In this document: positions 55,905-64,000 of the stretch, piece by piece
Numbering within the stretch: position 1 is the stretch's first letter
Layout of the letters: each line of letters begins with the position of its first letter
DNA from: an uncultured Litoreibacter sp.
GTDB taxonomy: Bacteria; Pseudomonadota; Alphaproteobacteria; Rhodobacterales; Rhodobacteraceae
Length of the DNA: 64,000 nt
Assembly: GCA_947494435.1 (NCBI GenBank)
Contig: CANLUY010000002.1
Span: 1,054,001 to 1,118,000, forward strand
Direction of reading: 5' to 3'
Position numbers and translations under genes: made by a program
The notes under the pieces: generated by a model
Seen by the model: only the letters and a program-made list of their open reading frames with translations
What the model was told of the DNA's origin: nothing
Databases searched by the model: none

Positions 55905-56530
55905 GCGACGTGCAGGTCATAACGGCGCGGGAAATGGGCGTGGTCGGATGCAGACGCTGTACTCAGGTCTGGCCAGTTGGCACTGAAACCTGTGGGCGCT
56001 GCGGTAAAACGCTGGTCTCACGCGATCTGAAGTCGCTTCAGAGGGTTTGGGCTTGGTGGATCGTCGGCTTCATGTGCTACATCCCCGCGAATATGTATCC
56101 AATGCTGCAAACGCGGACGCTCTTCACAGTCCAGCAAGACACAATTGTCGGCGGCGCCGTTGAGCTCCTCACGCATGACGCGGTCGGTGTCGCGCTTATT
56201 ATTCTCTTCGCGAGTGTTGTAATCCCGTTGGGCAAGTTCTTTGCAATTGCCTATCTCGCCATCAGCGTGAAACGGAAAAACGCGGCCTCTTTCGAGCAGC
56301 GCCAGTTGCTATACGAGGTCGTCGAATACATCGGACGTTGGTCGATGATAGATATCTTTGTGGTTGCGATCTTATCCGCTCTTGTGCAACTCAACACGCT
56401 CGCGGCGGTTCACCCCGGTCCAGCAAGCCTGTTCTTTGCGCTCTCGGTCATCTTCACGATGCTGTCGGCTCAAAATTTTGACTCGCGGATGATCTGGGAT
56501 GTGCAAGCGCGCGAGTTGGGGGACGAGTAA
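55901..56530 (+). CDS. pqiA: PqiA-like integral membrane protein, second half-length copy
   Basis: 209 residues from the ATG at 55901 that overlaps the previous stop (ATGA); a longer frame from 55718 runs through the first gene and is not real. A second zinc ribbon (CRRCTQVWPVGTETCGRCGK) and four membrane helices with YIPANMYPMLQTRTLF, RWSMIDIFVVAILSALVQL. Together with the first copy it makes a full PqiA split over two proteins. pqiB begins at the very next base after the stop. Confidence 0.92.
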   Translation: MSDVQVITAREMGVVGCRRCTQVWPVGTETCGRCGKTLVSRDLKSLQRVWAWWIVGFMCYIPANMYPMLQTRTLFTVQQDTIVGGAVELLTHDAVGVALIILFASVVIPLGKFFAIAYLAISVKRKNAASFEQRQLLYEVVEYIGRWSMIDIFVVAILSALVQLNTLAAVHPGPASLFFALSVIFTMLSAQNFDSRMIWDVQARELGDE

Positions 56531-58609
56531 ATGGCACAGACGCCGCCTGATGTGAAAATTGAACCGGCTCGCGGCTTGTCACGCGTGTCTTTCGTCTGGC
56601 TTATTCCGATCCTCGCCCTTGCCATCGCCGTGGGTGTCGCTTGGCAAAGCTACAATGATCGCGGTCCCGTCATCACCATCGAGTTTGAGAACGGCGCGGG
56701 CATCGCAAAAGACGAAACGCTGCTCAAGTACCGTGATATCGCGGTCGGTGTCGTGGAGGATGTCAGCTTCACCGAAGGCTTGGAAACTGTGCTTGCGACC
56801 GTGCGACTGGATAAAGCCGTTGCACCTTATATAGACAATACTGCGACGTTCTGGGTTGTCCGGCCTGAGCTGACCGCGCGCGGGGTCAGCGGGCTGGATA
56901 CCGTTTTGACCGGCGTCTTTATTGAAGGGTCTTGGAATAACGAAATTGGCGATCCGCAAACGGCATTTCGAGGGCTTGAAGATGCCCCTCTCTTTCGCGC
57001 CAGCAAACCGGGGCTAGAGATCGCGTTGCGCGCCACTGCCAATGGGCAATTGACAGAGAACGCTCCCATCTTTTTTCACGGGATCGAAGTTGGTCGTGTT
57101 GGGAAGGCCCGGATTTCACCGCGCACGAATTTCGCAATTGCTGAAGCCATCATCTATGAACCCCATGGCCGCCTAATTACACCCACAACGCGGTTTTGGG
57201 ACACGTCAGGCTTTTCCGTCTCTATCGGCGCGAGCGGGGCTGAGATTGATTTCACCTCTTTGGCCACGCTGATTTCGGGCGGCATTTCGTTTGATACGTT
57301 TGTATCGGGCGGCGAACGTGTGCCAGATGGCGAAGTATTCCAGATCTATGTCAGCGAAGAAGCCGCGCGAAATTCGGTCTTTAATGCATCCGAGGTCGAG
57401 ACTTTGGAAGTCAGCGTGATCTTTGATGACAATATCTCCGGCCTTGCTGTTGGCGCCGCTGTGGAGTTGAGTGGCCTAAAAATCGGGGAGGTCCAAAGCG
57501 TATCGGGCATCATTGATCGGGCGGCGTTCGGTGATGGGCGCGTGCGCCTTAACGCAATCCTGTCCATCCAGCCTTCACGCCTCGGATTGGAAACGGCTCC
57601 TTCACCCGGCGCTGCTTTGAATTTTCTCGCCGCGCGGGTGCGCCAAGGCCTTCGGGCACGCTTGGCGTCTGCAAGCCTGCTTACAGGTGGCTTGAAAGTC
57701 GAAATGGTACTGCAGGAAGACTTGCCGCAGGAAACCATCCCCGACCTCAACGCGCCCGTCCCGATCATGCCCACGACCAAAAGCGAAATTGCCGATGCAG
57801 GATCCACGATTGAAGGCGTGGTTGGACGCATCAACAAATTGCCAATCGAAGAGTTGCTTGCATCCGCAATTGATTTTCTGAACTCCGCGACCGCCTTCGT
57901 CTCCAGTGAAGACCTACAAGGCGCACCGCGCGAGGTCGTTGGCCTCTTGGGCGATGTTCGCGGCCTTGTGACCTCTGATGAGGTCCAGAACGTCCCGGTG
58001 GTCCTCAACAAAATGCTGGAACGGATGGAGACACTGCTTGCGCAACTTGAGCAGGAACAGCTTGTCCAGCGTCTTGTCAGTGCGGTTGACGCAGCAGCAA
58101 ACGCCGCGGCCGGCGTGGATACGGCAGTAGAAGGCGTGCCCCAATTGCTAGCTGCATTCCAATCGGTTGCTGAAAAAGCAGAAGCCTTGCCCGTCGATGA
58201 GTTGGTAAAGGAATTGACCACACTTGCGGGTACAGCAGAAACAGTGATCGGCAGTGACGGTTTCAAAGCCCTGCCCAATGACTTGAGTTCGGCTCTGGAA
58301 GAAGTCGAGGCGACGCTCAAGGCCATTCGCGAAGGTGGGATCATCGAAAACGCCAACGCAACCTTGGCCTCAGCGCGGTCAGCCGCAGACGCAGTGGCGG
58401 GCGCTGCAGATGATTTACCTGCTCTGATGAACCGCATGTCCACGGTGTTGAACCAAGCAAGCGCAACGATCAAAGGCTTCGATCAGGGCGACAAGCTCAG
58501 CCGGGATGTTGAAAGCGCATTGCGCGATATCCAAAAGGCAGCGCAAGCTCTTGCATCGCTGGCCAAAACAATCGAGCGTAACCCAAGCTCGTTAATCCGA
58601 GGACGCTGA
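56531..58609 (+). CDS. pqiB: PqiB, MCE-domain intermembrane lipid transport protein
   Basis: 692 residues. One N-terminal membrane helix (about 20-38), three MCE domains (from about residues 46, 165 and 292; e.g. LKYRDIAVGVVEDVSF, IFFHGIEVGRVGKA, ELSGLKIGEVQSVSG) and a long helical C-terminal part (about 430-690) that in E. coli builds the needle reaching the outer membrane. This region is longer than in E. coli PqiB (about 545 residues total). It ends with the conserved IERNPSSLIRG. ATG at 56531. Confidence 0.95.
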   Translation: MAQTPPDVKIEPARGLSRVSFVWLIPILALAIAVGVAWQSYNDRGPVITIEFENGAGIAKDETLLKYRDIAVGVVEDVSFTEGLETVLATVRLDKAVAPYIDNTATFWVVRPELTARGVSGLDTVLTGVFIEGSWNNEIGDPQTAFRGLEDAPLFRASKPGLEIALRATANGQLTENAPIFFHGIEVGRVGKARISPRTNFAIAEAIIYEPHGRLITPTTRFWDTSGFSVSIGASGAEIDFTSLATLISGGISFDTFVSGGERVPDGEVFQIYVSEEAARNSVFNASEVETLEVSVIFDDNISGLAVGAAVELSGLKIGEVQSVSGIIDRAAFGDGRVRLNAILSIQPSRLGLETAPSPGAALNFLAARVRQGLRARLASASLLTGGLKVEMVLQEDLPQETIPDLNAPVPIMPTTKSEIADAGSTIEGVVGRINKLPIEELLASAIDFLNSATAFVSSEDLQGAPREVVGLLGDVRGLVTSDEVQNVPVVLNKMLERMETLLAQLEQEQLVQRLVSAVDAAANAAAGVDTAVEGVPQLLAAFQSVAEKAEALPVDELVKELTTLAGTAETVIGSDGFKALPNDLSSALEEVEATLKAIREGGIIENANATLASARSAADAVAGAADDLPALMNRMSTVLNQASATIKGFDQGDKLSRDVESALRDIQKAAQALASLAKTIERNPSSLIRGR

Positions 58610-58610
58610 T

Positions 58611-59174
58611 ATGCGCAACTCATCTTTCCCAGTCCTTATACTCGTTGCAGGTGTTCTCGCTGGCTGTGCGGGCGAAACAGACCGCTATACTGTCGCCCCG
58701 CCTCAAGTGAACGAAAAGGTCTCGATCCGGTTTGGCTCTGTTGAAGTCAGGGATGTCTCCCTGCCAAGCTACGCGGCATCCGACGAGATACATCAACAAT
58801 TGGACGGTGGCGTTCTGAAAAGCTCGACTTCTGTGCTTTGGGCCGACAGCCCTGAACGTGCCGTAGAACTGGAATTGACACGTAACCTTGCGAAATTGAC
58901 GGGCGCTCGCGTTGCCTCTGACCCTTGGCCCTTTGAAGCTTTCCCCGACGCACGTCTTGAAGTCCGCTTTGAAGAGCTGTTGCCAGGTGCAAACGGCATT
59001 CTGCGTGCGACCGGTCAGTATTTTGTCGCCGTAGAAGAAGGGCGCGAACGTTCCGGGTTATTTGAGCTGAATGCACCATATGATCTTGAGGCCGGCCCCA
59101 CAGCGATTGCCCGCGCCCGCGGCCAGGTGATGCTGGACTTGGCAATCTTCATTGCCCGCAATGGACTGAAGTAA
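58611..59174 (+). CDS. pqiC: PqiC, outer-membrane lipoprotein of the Pqi system
   Basis: 187 residues. Lipoprotein signal RNSSFPVLILVAGVLAGC with Cys19, then the DUF330/ABC-type auxiliary fold: SVLWADSPERAVELELTRNLA and VRFEELLPGANGILRATGQY. It caps the PqiB needle at the outer membrane. ATG at 58611 directly after the pqiB TGA. Last gene of the operon. Confidence 0.92.
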   Translation: MRNSSFPVLILVAGVLAGCAGETDRYTVAPPQVNEKVSIRFGSVEVRDVSLPSYAASDEIHQQLDGGVLKSSTSVLWADSPERAVELELTRNLAKLTGARVASDPWPFEAFPDARLEVRFEELLPGANGILRATGQYFVAVEEGRERSGLFELNAPYDLEAGPTAIARARGQVMLDLAIFIARNGLK

Positions 59175-59612
59175 TTCTTTCTTAAGCTTTTGTTGAAAAG
59201 GATGAAGGCACTAACCGTAATGCGATCAGTGCCTTCACTTAGGGACTTTTACGACCAACGCCGCGTGGGGAGAAAAGGGTTAGGTCATTAAAAACTCGTT
59301 ACCTTTTTTACTGGGTAAGTAACCGCGACGTTGGCCTATCAACCGTAATTGCTGATGAACCTAACATCGCCTATCGCTGTGAATGTGCCGTGAATTTACG
59401 CTGGGTAAACCGTTAAAAAAACATAAAACCGAAAGTTTTTTGAAATTTTGGTCAAAAAACTTTCGGTTTTATTGCGAAAATGAAAATTACCGGCAGAAAT
59501 TCACTCTGTCAGCGAATCCGAAAGACAGTTTCGGCGAATCTGATTCTTTGACGATTCGTCATAGTCGCGAGAGCCGCCTCGAGTTTGGTAAGGGGCGAAA
59601 CAAAGCGAACGG
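59175..59612. other. Structured intergenic region after pqiC
   Basis: 438 bp with no supported gene. From left to right: a stem TGAAGGCACT / AGTGCCTTCA (59203-59237) that may end the pqi transcript; a TTACC-rich palindromic stretch (59300-59332); a perfect 19-bp inverted repeat with an 8-nt loop (59425-59470); and a small hairpin CCGAAA GACAG TTTCGG (59518-59534) repeating the CCGAAA core of the larger one. The SDR gene ends at 59613 on the minus strand, so the hairpins may end its transcript. Confidence 0.6.
59425..59470. repeat. Perfect 19-bp inverted repeat
   Basis: Left arm AAAACCGAAAGTTTTTTGA (59425-59443), loop AATTTTGG, right arm its exact complement (59452-59470). A-T rich ends and a GAAAG core. 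On either strand it ends in TTTT, so it can work as a bidirectional terminator, although the stem is mostly A-T. Confidence 0.85.
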
Positions 59613-60353
59613 TCATCCCCGACCGATAAACGGCATGGATGACGCCATAACTGTGATAAACTGAACATTCGCCTCAAGCGGCAAATCGGCCATGTGCAAT
59701 ACGCTGTCAGCCACATGTTTCACATCCATCACTGGCTCCGGTTTGATGGACAGATCCGCTTGTGGCACGCCACCACCCATCTTTGCAGTCATCTCTGAGG
59801 CCGCATTTCCGATGTCAATTTGCCCACAAGCAATATTGTAGGGTCGCCCGTCCAGCGAGATTGTCCGGGTCAGCCCTGTGATTGCATGTTTGGAGGAGGT
59901 GTAAGGCGAGGAGCCCGGCCGCGGTACATATGCGGAGATCGAGCCATTATTGATAATCCGTCCCCCCTGCGGGTCCTGACGGCGCATCAAGTTAAATGCA
60001 CCACGCGCACAAATAAATGCACCGACCAGATTTACATTGATGACTTTCAAGAAATCCTCGACTGGCACATCCCCAATGGGCGCGGCAGCAACATTATTGC
60101 CAGCATTGTTAAACAGAACATCCAACCGCCCGTGATCGGCTTCAATCTTCGCATACATGGCGTCAACGGCCTCAGCATCGGTCACATCTGCAGCGATGGC
60201 AGACGCATTGCTTCCGATCATCTGAACCGTCTCATCCAGCGCTTCGATACGTCGTCCGGTCACAACCACGTGGTAGCCATGCGCGCCCAGCGTCAACGCG
60301 CAGGCCCGCCCGATGCCAGACCCACCACCTGTAACCAATGCGATTTTTGTCAT
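59613..60353 (-). CDS. Short-chain dehydrogenase/reductase
   Basis: 246 residues from the ATG at 60351-60353, chosen because AAGGA lies eight bases upstream; the ATG at 60362 is too close to it. Classical SDR: TGGGSGIGRACAL for NAD(P) binding, LFNNAGNN, catalytic Ser in NNGSISAY, Tyr-x-x-x-Lys in PYTSSKHA. The basic residue of GRRIEAL after strand 2 favours NADP. Substrate unknown. 112 bp downstream of the GntR gene on the same strand, separated by a hairpin at 60428-60452. Confidence 0.92.
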   Translation of the reverse strand: MTKIALVTGGGSGIGRACALTLGAHGYHVVVTGRRIEALDETVQMIGSNASAIAADVTDAEAVDAMYAKIEADHGRLDVLFNNAGNNVAAAPIGDVPVEDFLKVINVNLVGAFICARGAFNLMRRQDPQGGRIINNGSISAYVPRPGSSPYTSSKHAITGLTRTISLDGRPYNIACGQIDIGNAASEMTAKMGGGVPQADLSIKPEPVMDVKHVADSVLHMADLPLEANVQFITVMASSMPFIGRG

Positions 60354-60427
60354 GTCCGTCATCCTTTTTACATCTGCTGGTTGCCGCGTCGGCACCGATT
60401 GGGGATTTATGTCAGCAGATAAGCGGA

Positions 60428-60452
60428 CGCCGCAAGCCGAAAGACTGCGGCG
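60428..60452 (-). other. Hairpin between GntR regulator and SDR gene
   Basis: CGCCGCA and TGCGGCG, 7 bp, around an 11-nt loop; 13 bp after the GntR stop on the minus strand. No T run. It could reduce read-through into the SDR gene. Confidence 0.4.
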
Positions 60453-60465
60453 GCGGGGTCCGCAA

Positions 60466-61113
60466 TCAGCGCTTCAGGCTCGCAATCAGCTGGTGAAACT
60501 TTTCACCTTGGATCGCAACATGCGCCCTCAGGGTGTTCGCAGCGCGCTCTGCATCTCCCGTTTGTATTGCATCCACGATCGCATCATGCTCTGACATCGA
60601 CTGGTCAAGACGCCCGCGGAACCGAAGCTGGATTTTGCGATACGGCTTGAGCCGGTTTTGTAGACGCACCGCCTGTTTTTCCAAAAACGCATTTGCTGCA
60701 CCACGGTAAATGGTTTGATGAAACGTCTCGTTCTCATCGTAATACAGATCGTAATTCTGCGCAGCCAGCGCGGCCCTGCCCCGCTCATTTGCACTCACAA
60801 GCTCTGACAGTACATCCTCTGAACTGCGCACCGCCGCATAGCGCCCACAGGCCGCCTCCAGCTCGGCCATCGTCTCGAACATTTCCATCAATTCAACCGG
60901 ACCGGGCTGGCTGACAAAGACACCGCGGCGCGGGATTTGAATCGCCATCCCCGAGGAGACCAACACTTGCAAGGCTTCACGGATCGGCGTGCGGGAAACG
61001 CGGAATTGCTCGGCTAATTTATGTTCATCCAAGCGTTCGCCATCCGCGAATTCACCAGAGAACACCAACTGCTCCAAAGTCTCTGCAATTTTGTCGGCAC
61101 GGCGTATTTCCAT
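60466..61113 (-). CDS. GntR-family regulator with FCD domain
   Basis: 215 residues. The N-terminal winged HTH (about 10-75) has DGERLDEHKLAEQFRVSRTP IREALQVLVSSGMAIQIPRRG. The C-terminal FCD domain (about 80-205) is all-helical with the metal/ligand residues E..H and the pattern MSEHDAIVDAIQTGDAERAA. Such proteins usually repress a nearby catabolic or transport operon and release on binding a small acid. Divergent from the TRAP genes, with a TTGTATACAA palindrome between them. ATG at 61111-61113. Confidence 0.92.
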   Translation of the reverse strand: MEIRRADKIAETLEQLVFSGEFADGERLDEHKLAEQFRVSRTPIREALQVLVSSGMAIQIPRRGVFVSQPGPVELMEMFETMAELEAACGRYAAVRSSEDVLSELVSANERGRAALAAQNYDLYYDENETFHQTIYRGAANAFLEKQAVRLQNRLKPYRKIQLRFRGRLDQSMSEHDAIVDAIQTGDAERAANTLRAHVAIQGEKFHQLIASLKR

Positions 61114-61160
61114 ACGGCAGCTTTAACATACGGTAAAATCAGAATGCAATATGATCAATC

Positions 61161-61170
61161 TTGTATACAA
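61161..61170. promoter_or_regulatory. GntR/FCD operator candidate
   Basis: TTGTATACAA, a perfect 10-bp palindrome of the form TNGTA-TACNA typical of FCD-family regulators. It lies 48 bp before the GntR start and 88 bp before the DctP start, in position to control both directions. ATC AATC and GATTG flank it on both sides. Confidence 0.75.
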
Positions 61171-61257
61171 TTTGATTGACCTGGAATGCAGAATATGAAA
61201 GGAGCGAAGTGCAGACGTCGGGGGCTGCCTCCTCACGTCACACCTTGGGAGGAACAC

Positions 61258-62244
61258 ATGAACGCTAAATTTCTAACGACTGCAGCCGCTTTAGCCTGCT
61301 TCGCATTCAGCTCAGCCGCACAATCCGAGACACTGCGACTGTCACATCAATGGTCCAACAAGGACGTCCGTCACCAAGTCGCCCAAATGGTCGCCGACGG
61401 TGTGGCCGCAGCCGATGTCGATCTTGAAATTCAGATTTTCGGATCGAAATCACTGTTCAAACCACGCGAACAATATCGCCCGCTCAGCCGTGGTCAGCTT
61501 GATATGACCGTCTTTCCGCTCAGCTACGCAGGCGGCCAGCAACCGGCTTTCAACCTCACATTAATGCCTGGCATGGTGAAAAACCACGATCACGCCGCCC
61601 GCCTGAGCGCCTCGCCTTTCATGGACGCGTTGGAGGCCAAGATGGCTGACGATGACGTCATGGTCTTGGTCCATGGCTACCTTGCAGGTGGCTTTGTAGG
61701 CAAAGACAAATGCATCACAGGCCCCGATGACGTGAAAGGCCTTCAAACCCGCGCGGCAGGCAAAGCCTTTGAACAAATGCTCGCCGGTGCCGGGGCGTCC
61801 ATTGCATCCATGGCCTCGTCGGAAATCTACAACGCAATGCAAACAGGCGTGTTGACGGCGGCCAATACATCGTCGTCGTCTTTCGTCTCCTACCGCATCT
61901 ATGAGCAGGTCAGCTGCTATACACCTGCGGGCGACGTCGCCTTGTGGTTCATGTATCAGCCTCTCTTGATGAACAAATCCAAATTCGAAAGCCTGAACGC
62001 AGATCAACAAGCCGCTTTGATGGACGCAGCGGCCAAAGCAGAGGCCTTCTACCTCGAAGAAGCCAAAAAGCAGGATGCCGCCTCAGAGAAAGTGTTCCGT
62101 GACGCAGGCGTTGAGATCGCAACAATGACCCAAGACGACTTTGAAGCGTGGCGCGCGCTAGCGCAGGAAACATCCTACAAGAAGTTCATCGAAGACGTCT
62201 CTGACGGGCAAGAGCTTCTCGATATGGCCTTGGCCGTCGAATAA
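61258..62244 (+). CDS. TRAP transporter substrate-binding protein (DctP family)
   Basis: 328 residues from the ATG at 61258, after TTGGGAGGAACAC; a longer reading to 61186 is not supported. Signal peptide NAKFLTTAAALACFAFSSAA, then a DctP fold with LRLSHQWSNKDVRHQVAQM, FGSKSLFKPREQYRPLSRGQ and VKGLQTRAAGKAFEQM, where the conserved Arg contacts a carboxylate. Two further Cys (in DKCITG and VSCYTP) could form a disulfide. It delivers an organic acid to the DctQM membrane part. The substrate is unknown. Confidence 0.93.
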   Translation: MNAKFLTTAAALACFAFSSAAQSETLRLSHQWSNKDVRHQVAQMVADGVAAADVDLEIQIFGSKSLFKPREQYRPLSRGQLDMTVFPLSYAGGQQPAFNLTLMPGMVKNHDHAARLSASPFMDALEAKMADDDVMVLVHGYLAGGFVGKDKCITGPDDVKGLQTRAAGKAFEQMLAGAGASIASMASSEIYNAMQTGVLTAANTSSSSFVSYRIYEQVSCYTPAGDVALWFMYQPLLMNKSKFESLNADQQAALMDAAAKAEAFYLEEAKKQDAASEKVFRDAGVEIATMTQDDFEAWRALAQETSYKKFIEDVSDGQELLDMALAVE

Positions 62245-62251
62245 GCCTTCG

Positions 62252-62278
62252 GGAAGGCTGCTGGCAAAGCGGCCTTCC
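62252..62278 (+). other. Stem-loop after dctP
   Basis: GGAAGGCTGC and GCGGCCTTCC pair around a short loop, 7 bp after the stop and before the dctQ ribosome site. No T run. The same position as the hairpins after the other two binding-protein genes on the plus strand. Confidence 0.65.
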
Positions 62279-62304
62279 ACACTGATCCCAAAAGGAATTT
62301 CCAG

Positions 62305-62853
62305 ATGGCTGGCCAAAGCTCAGCTGCCTCAGCGCAAACGGGTAAGAACCCCTTCCTGCGATCTGTGGCTGCTCTTTCAACTGTCGCCGGGTGGTGTTCA
62401 GCCGCGATGATCGTGGCCGCCGTGGCAATCACTTGCCAAATGATCTTTATTCGTTTCATTTTGAACGGATCTACGATCTGGCAAACGGAAGCAGTGATCT
62501 ACCTCGCCATCGCAGCGACGCTTGTGGGGCTACCCTACGTGCAACTGCTGCGAGGCCATGTGAACGTCGATCTCATCCCCCTCGCCCTGCCCCCAAAAGG
62601 TCGGTTCGCCTTGGCGCTTTTCACGCTCAGCCTGTCTATCCTCATGGTCGGCGTTGTGTTGTGGTACGGATACGAATTCTGGCACCTCGCATATGAACGC
62701 AACTGGAAATCTGACACCGTTTGGGGTGTTCGCCTTTGGATCCCATATGCGGCCCTGCCAATAGGTTTCGCCCTCTTCCTACTGCAACTGATTGCCGATC
62801 TTGTCGCCGTCATCCTGAGAATTGATACGCCCTTCGGGTTGGAGGAGAGCTGA
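62305..62853 (+). CDS. TRAP transporter small permease (DctQ family)
   Basis: 182 residues with four membrane helices (about 30-52, 70-88, 102-122, 145-168). IWQTEAVIYLAIAATLVGLPYVQLLRGHVNVDL is split here only by description: the key pattern is W-x-x-E ... RGHV, the DctQ signature. ATG at 62305 after AAAAGGAATTTCCAG. Its TGA overlaps the DctM start (TGATG). Confidence 0.92.
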   Translation: MAGQSSAASAQTGKNPFLRSVAALSTVAGWCSAAMIVAAVAITCQMIFIRFILNGSTIWQTEAVIYLAIAATLVGLPYVQLLRGHVNVDLIPLALPPKGRFALALFTLSLSILMVGVVLWYGYEFWHLAYERNWKSDTVWGVRLWIPYAALPIGFALFLLQLIADLVAVILRIDTPFGLEES

Positions 62854-64000
62854 TGGATCCTTTGACCCTCGGTGCCATCGTCGCTGTCTGCACAATCCTC
62901 GTCTTGTTTTCCGGCGTCTCAGTCGGATTAGGCTTGCTCATCGTCTCAACCGGCTTTCTGTTGATCTTTGACGGGATGCGGTCCCTTGAACTGATCCCTG
63001 AAATCCTCTTCGGCAAACTCGATAATTTCGCGCTGCTTTCCATCCCGATGTTCATCATCATGGGGGCCTCCATCGCCTCCACACGCGCGGGCGCGGACCT
63101 CTACGAGGCGCTCGAACGCTGGCTGACCCGCGTACCAGGCGGACTTGTCATCTCGAACCTCGGGGCCTGTGCCTTATTCGCAGCCATGTCCGGCTCCAGC
63201 CCCGCAACTTGTGCCGCGATTGGCAAAATGGGCATCCCCGAAATGCGCAAACGCGGCTATCCCGACGGGGTGGCGGCGGGCTCCATCGCGGCAGGCGGGA
63301 CGCTGGGGATTTTGATCCCACCCTCCGTCACCATGATCGTTTACGGCATCGCGACGGAGACCTCGATCGGGCGCCTTTTCCTAGCCGGCGTCATTCCCGG
63401 TCTGCTGCTGGTCGGCTTGTTCATGGCGTGGTCGCTCTATTCAACATGGCAATCGGGCAATCGCGCATTGCTGACGGCGGGCAATTACAGCTGGAAAGAA
63501 AAGTTTGAAATCCTGCCCCGCGTGATCCCGTTCCTGCTGATCATCATTGGCGTGCTCTATGCGATGTATGGTGGCGTCGCGACACCGTCTGAGACCGCCG
63601 CAGTAGGCGCGTTGCTATGCCTTCTGATCGCGATGATCATCTACAAACTGTGGAACCCAAAGGACCTGTGGGTTGTCCTGCGCGACAGCACCAAAGAAAG
63701 CGTGATGATCCTTTTCATCATCGCGGCCGCTGGCGTGTTTTCCTACATGCTCTCAAGCCTTTTCATCACCCAATCCATCGCCGCATGGATCGGCACATTG
63801 GATGTAAATCCTTGGGTCCTGATGGGGGCCGTCAACATCTTCCTGCTGGTCGCGGGCTTCTTCCTACCACCCGTCGCCGTGATCTTGATGGCCGCCCCAA
63901 TCCTGCTGCCCATCATCACAACCGCAGGCTTTGACCCGATCTGGTTTGCCGTCATCCTTACAATCAACATGGAGATTGGCCTGATCTCCCCGCCCGTTGG
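62853..64000 (+). CDS. TRAP transporter large permease (DctM family), 3' end outside window
   Basis: The frame opens with ATG at 62853 and stays open to the window end (382 codons; family members are about 425-435). DctM features: LSIPMFIIMGASIAS, MSGSSPATCAAIGKMGIPEM, GGTLGILIPPSVTMIVYGIA and, near the end, NMEIGLISPPVG. It has many membrane helices and drives sodium-coupled uptake with DctQ. The truncation is by the window edge. Confidence 0.94.
   Translation, partial: MDPLTLGAIVAVCTILVLFSGVSVGLGLLIVSTGFLLIFDGMRSLELIPEILFGKLDNFALLSIPMFIIMGASIASTRAGADLYEALERWLTRVPGGLVISNLGACALFAAMSGSSPATCAAIGKMGIPEMRKRGYPDGVAAGSIAAGGTLGILIPPSVTMIVYGIATETSIGRLFLAGVIPGLLLVGLFMAWSLYSTWQSGNRALLTAGNYSWKEKFEILPRVIPFLLIIIGVLYAMYGGVATPSETAAVGALLCLLIAMIIYKLWNPKDLWVVLRDSTKESVMILFIIAAAGVFSYMLSSLFITQSIAAWIGTLDVNPWVLMGAVNIFLLVAGFFLPPVAVILMAAPILLPIITTAGFDPIWFAVILTINMEIGLISPPV

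Noticed and set aside
59383-59664. 93-codon plus-strand frame in the gap after pqiC
   Set aside because: It runs through the 19-bp inverted repeat and into the SDR gene antisense; Lys/Phe-rich, no ribosome site.

Overview
The window reads as a chromosomal segment of a marine alphaproteobacterium of the Roseobacter/Rhodobacteraceae group. The basis is gene content and order: rpsF-rpsR-rplI with a long acidic L9 tail, tRNA-Leu next to tig, glnB-glnA, NDUFA12-mlaD-DUF2155 facing aat-accC-accB, clpP-clpX, an SSS-type histidine kinase, many ABC and TRAP transporters, and a stand-alone Hint_2 protein. Base composition looks moderate in G+C. I see no insertion sequence, prophage, integrase or CRISPR array. 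The genus cannot be fixed from the sequence alone.

Layout. 1-1013: end of the S6-S18-L9 operon. 1152-3358 (minus): small membrane protein, trigger factor, tRNA-Leu(UAG). 3633-4103: Hint-only protein. 4433-6214: glnB-glnA. 6291-10695 (minus): tight cluster of receiver protein, tiny membrane protein, transporter-kinase and FliM/SpoA-like protein. 10782-12071 (minus): XRE regulator of the short-chain-acyl (RamB/ScfR) type. 12291-17527 (plus): Tat-exported binding protein and a five-gene Liv/Urt-like ABC transporter. 17579-19528: acs. 19657-22899: orphan low-complexity protein, accB, accC, aat. 22820-24636 (minus): DUF2155, MlaD-like, NDUFA12, RidA. 24709-26778 (minus): clpX and clpP.

27095-31179: di-haem peroxidase facing a secreted FG-GAP/UnbV protein whose start codon overlaps the stop of a ROK repressor. 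31412-37464: xylose locus xylF-xylH-xylG-xylB-xylA, followed by a type-2 glycerate kinase (37531-38760). 38757-47144 (minus): Ig-repeat giant adhesin with its own type I secretion system (TolC-like, ABC, HlyD). 47357-48914 (minus): bicupin and GNAT. 48932-55164 (minus): dipeptide-type ABC importer with an M20 deacylase. 55269-59174 (plus): pqiA-pqiA-pqiB-pqiC. 59613-61113 (minus): SDR and GntR/FCD regulator, divergent from a TRAP transporter (61258 to the window end) with a clean GntR palindrome between them.

How it fits together. The most interesting stretch is 6291-19528. A CrbS/CbrA-like sensor with an SSS transporter domain, a lone receiver, an acyl-metabolism regulator, a high-affinity ABC importer and acetyl-CoA synthetase lie in one run, which suggests a sense-import-activate module for a small carboxylate such as acetate. 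Within it, a FliM-like SpoA-domain protein follows the kinase with no other flagellar gene in view, and a small two-helix membrane protein sits between receiver and kinase. I do not recognise a described system with this composition. Other notable items are the 204-residue duplicated module in the adhesin, a perfect 19-bp inverted repeat at 59425-59470, and a hairpin that would mask the ribosome site of the glycerate kinase.
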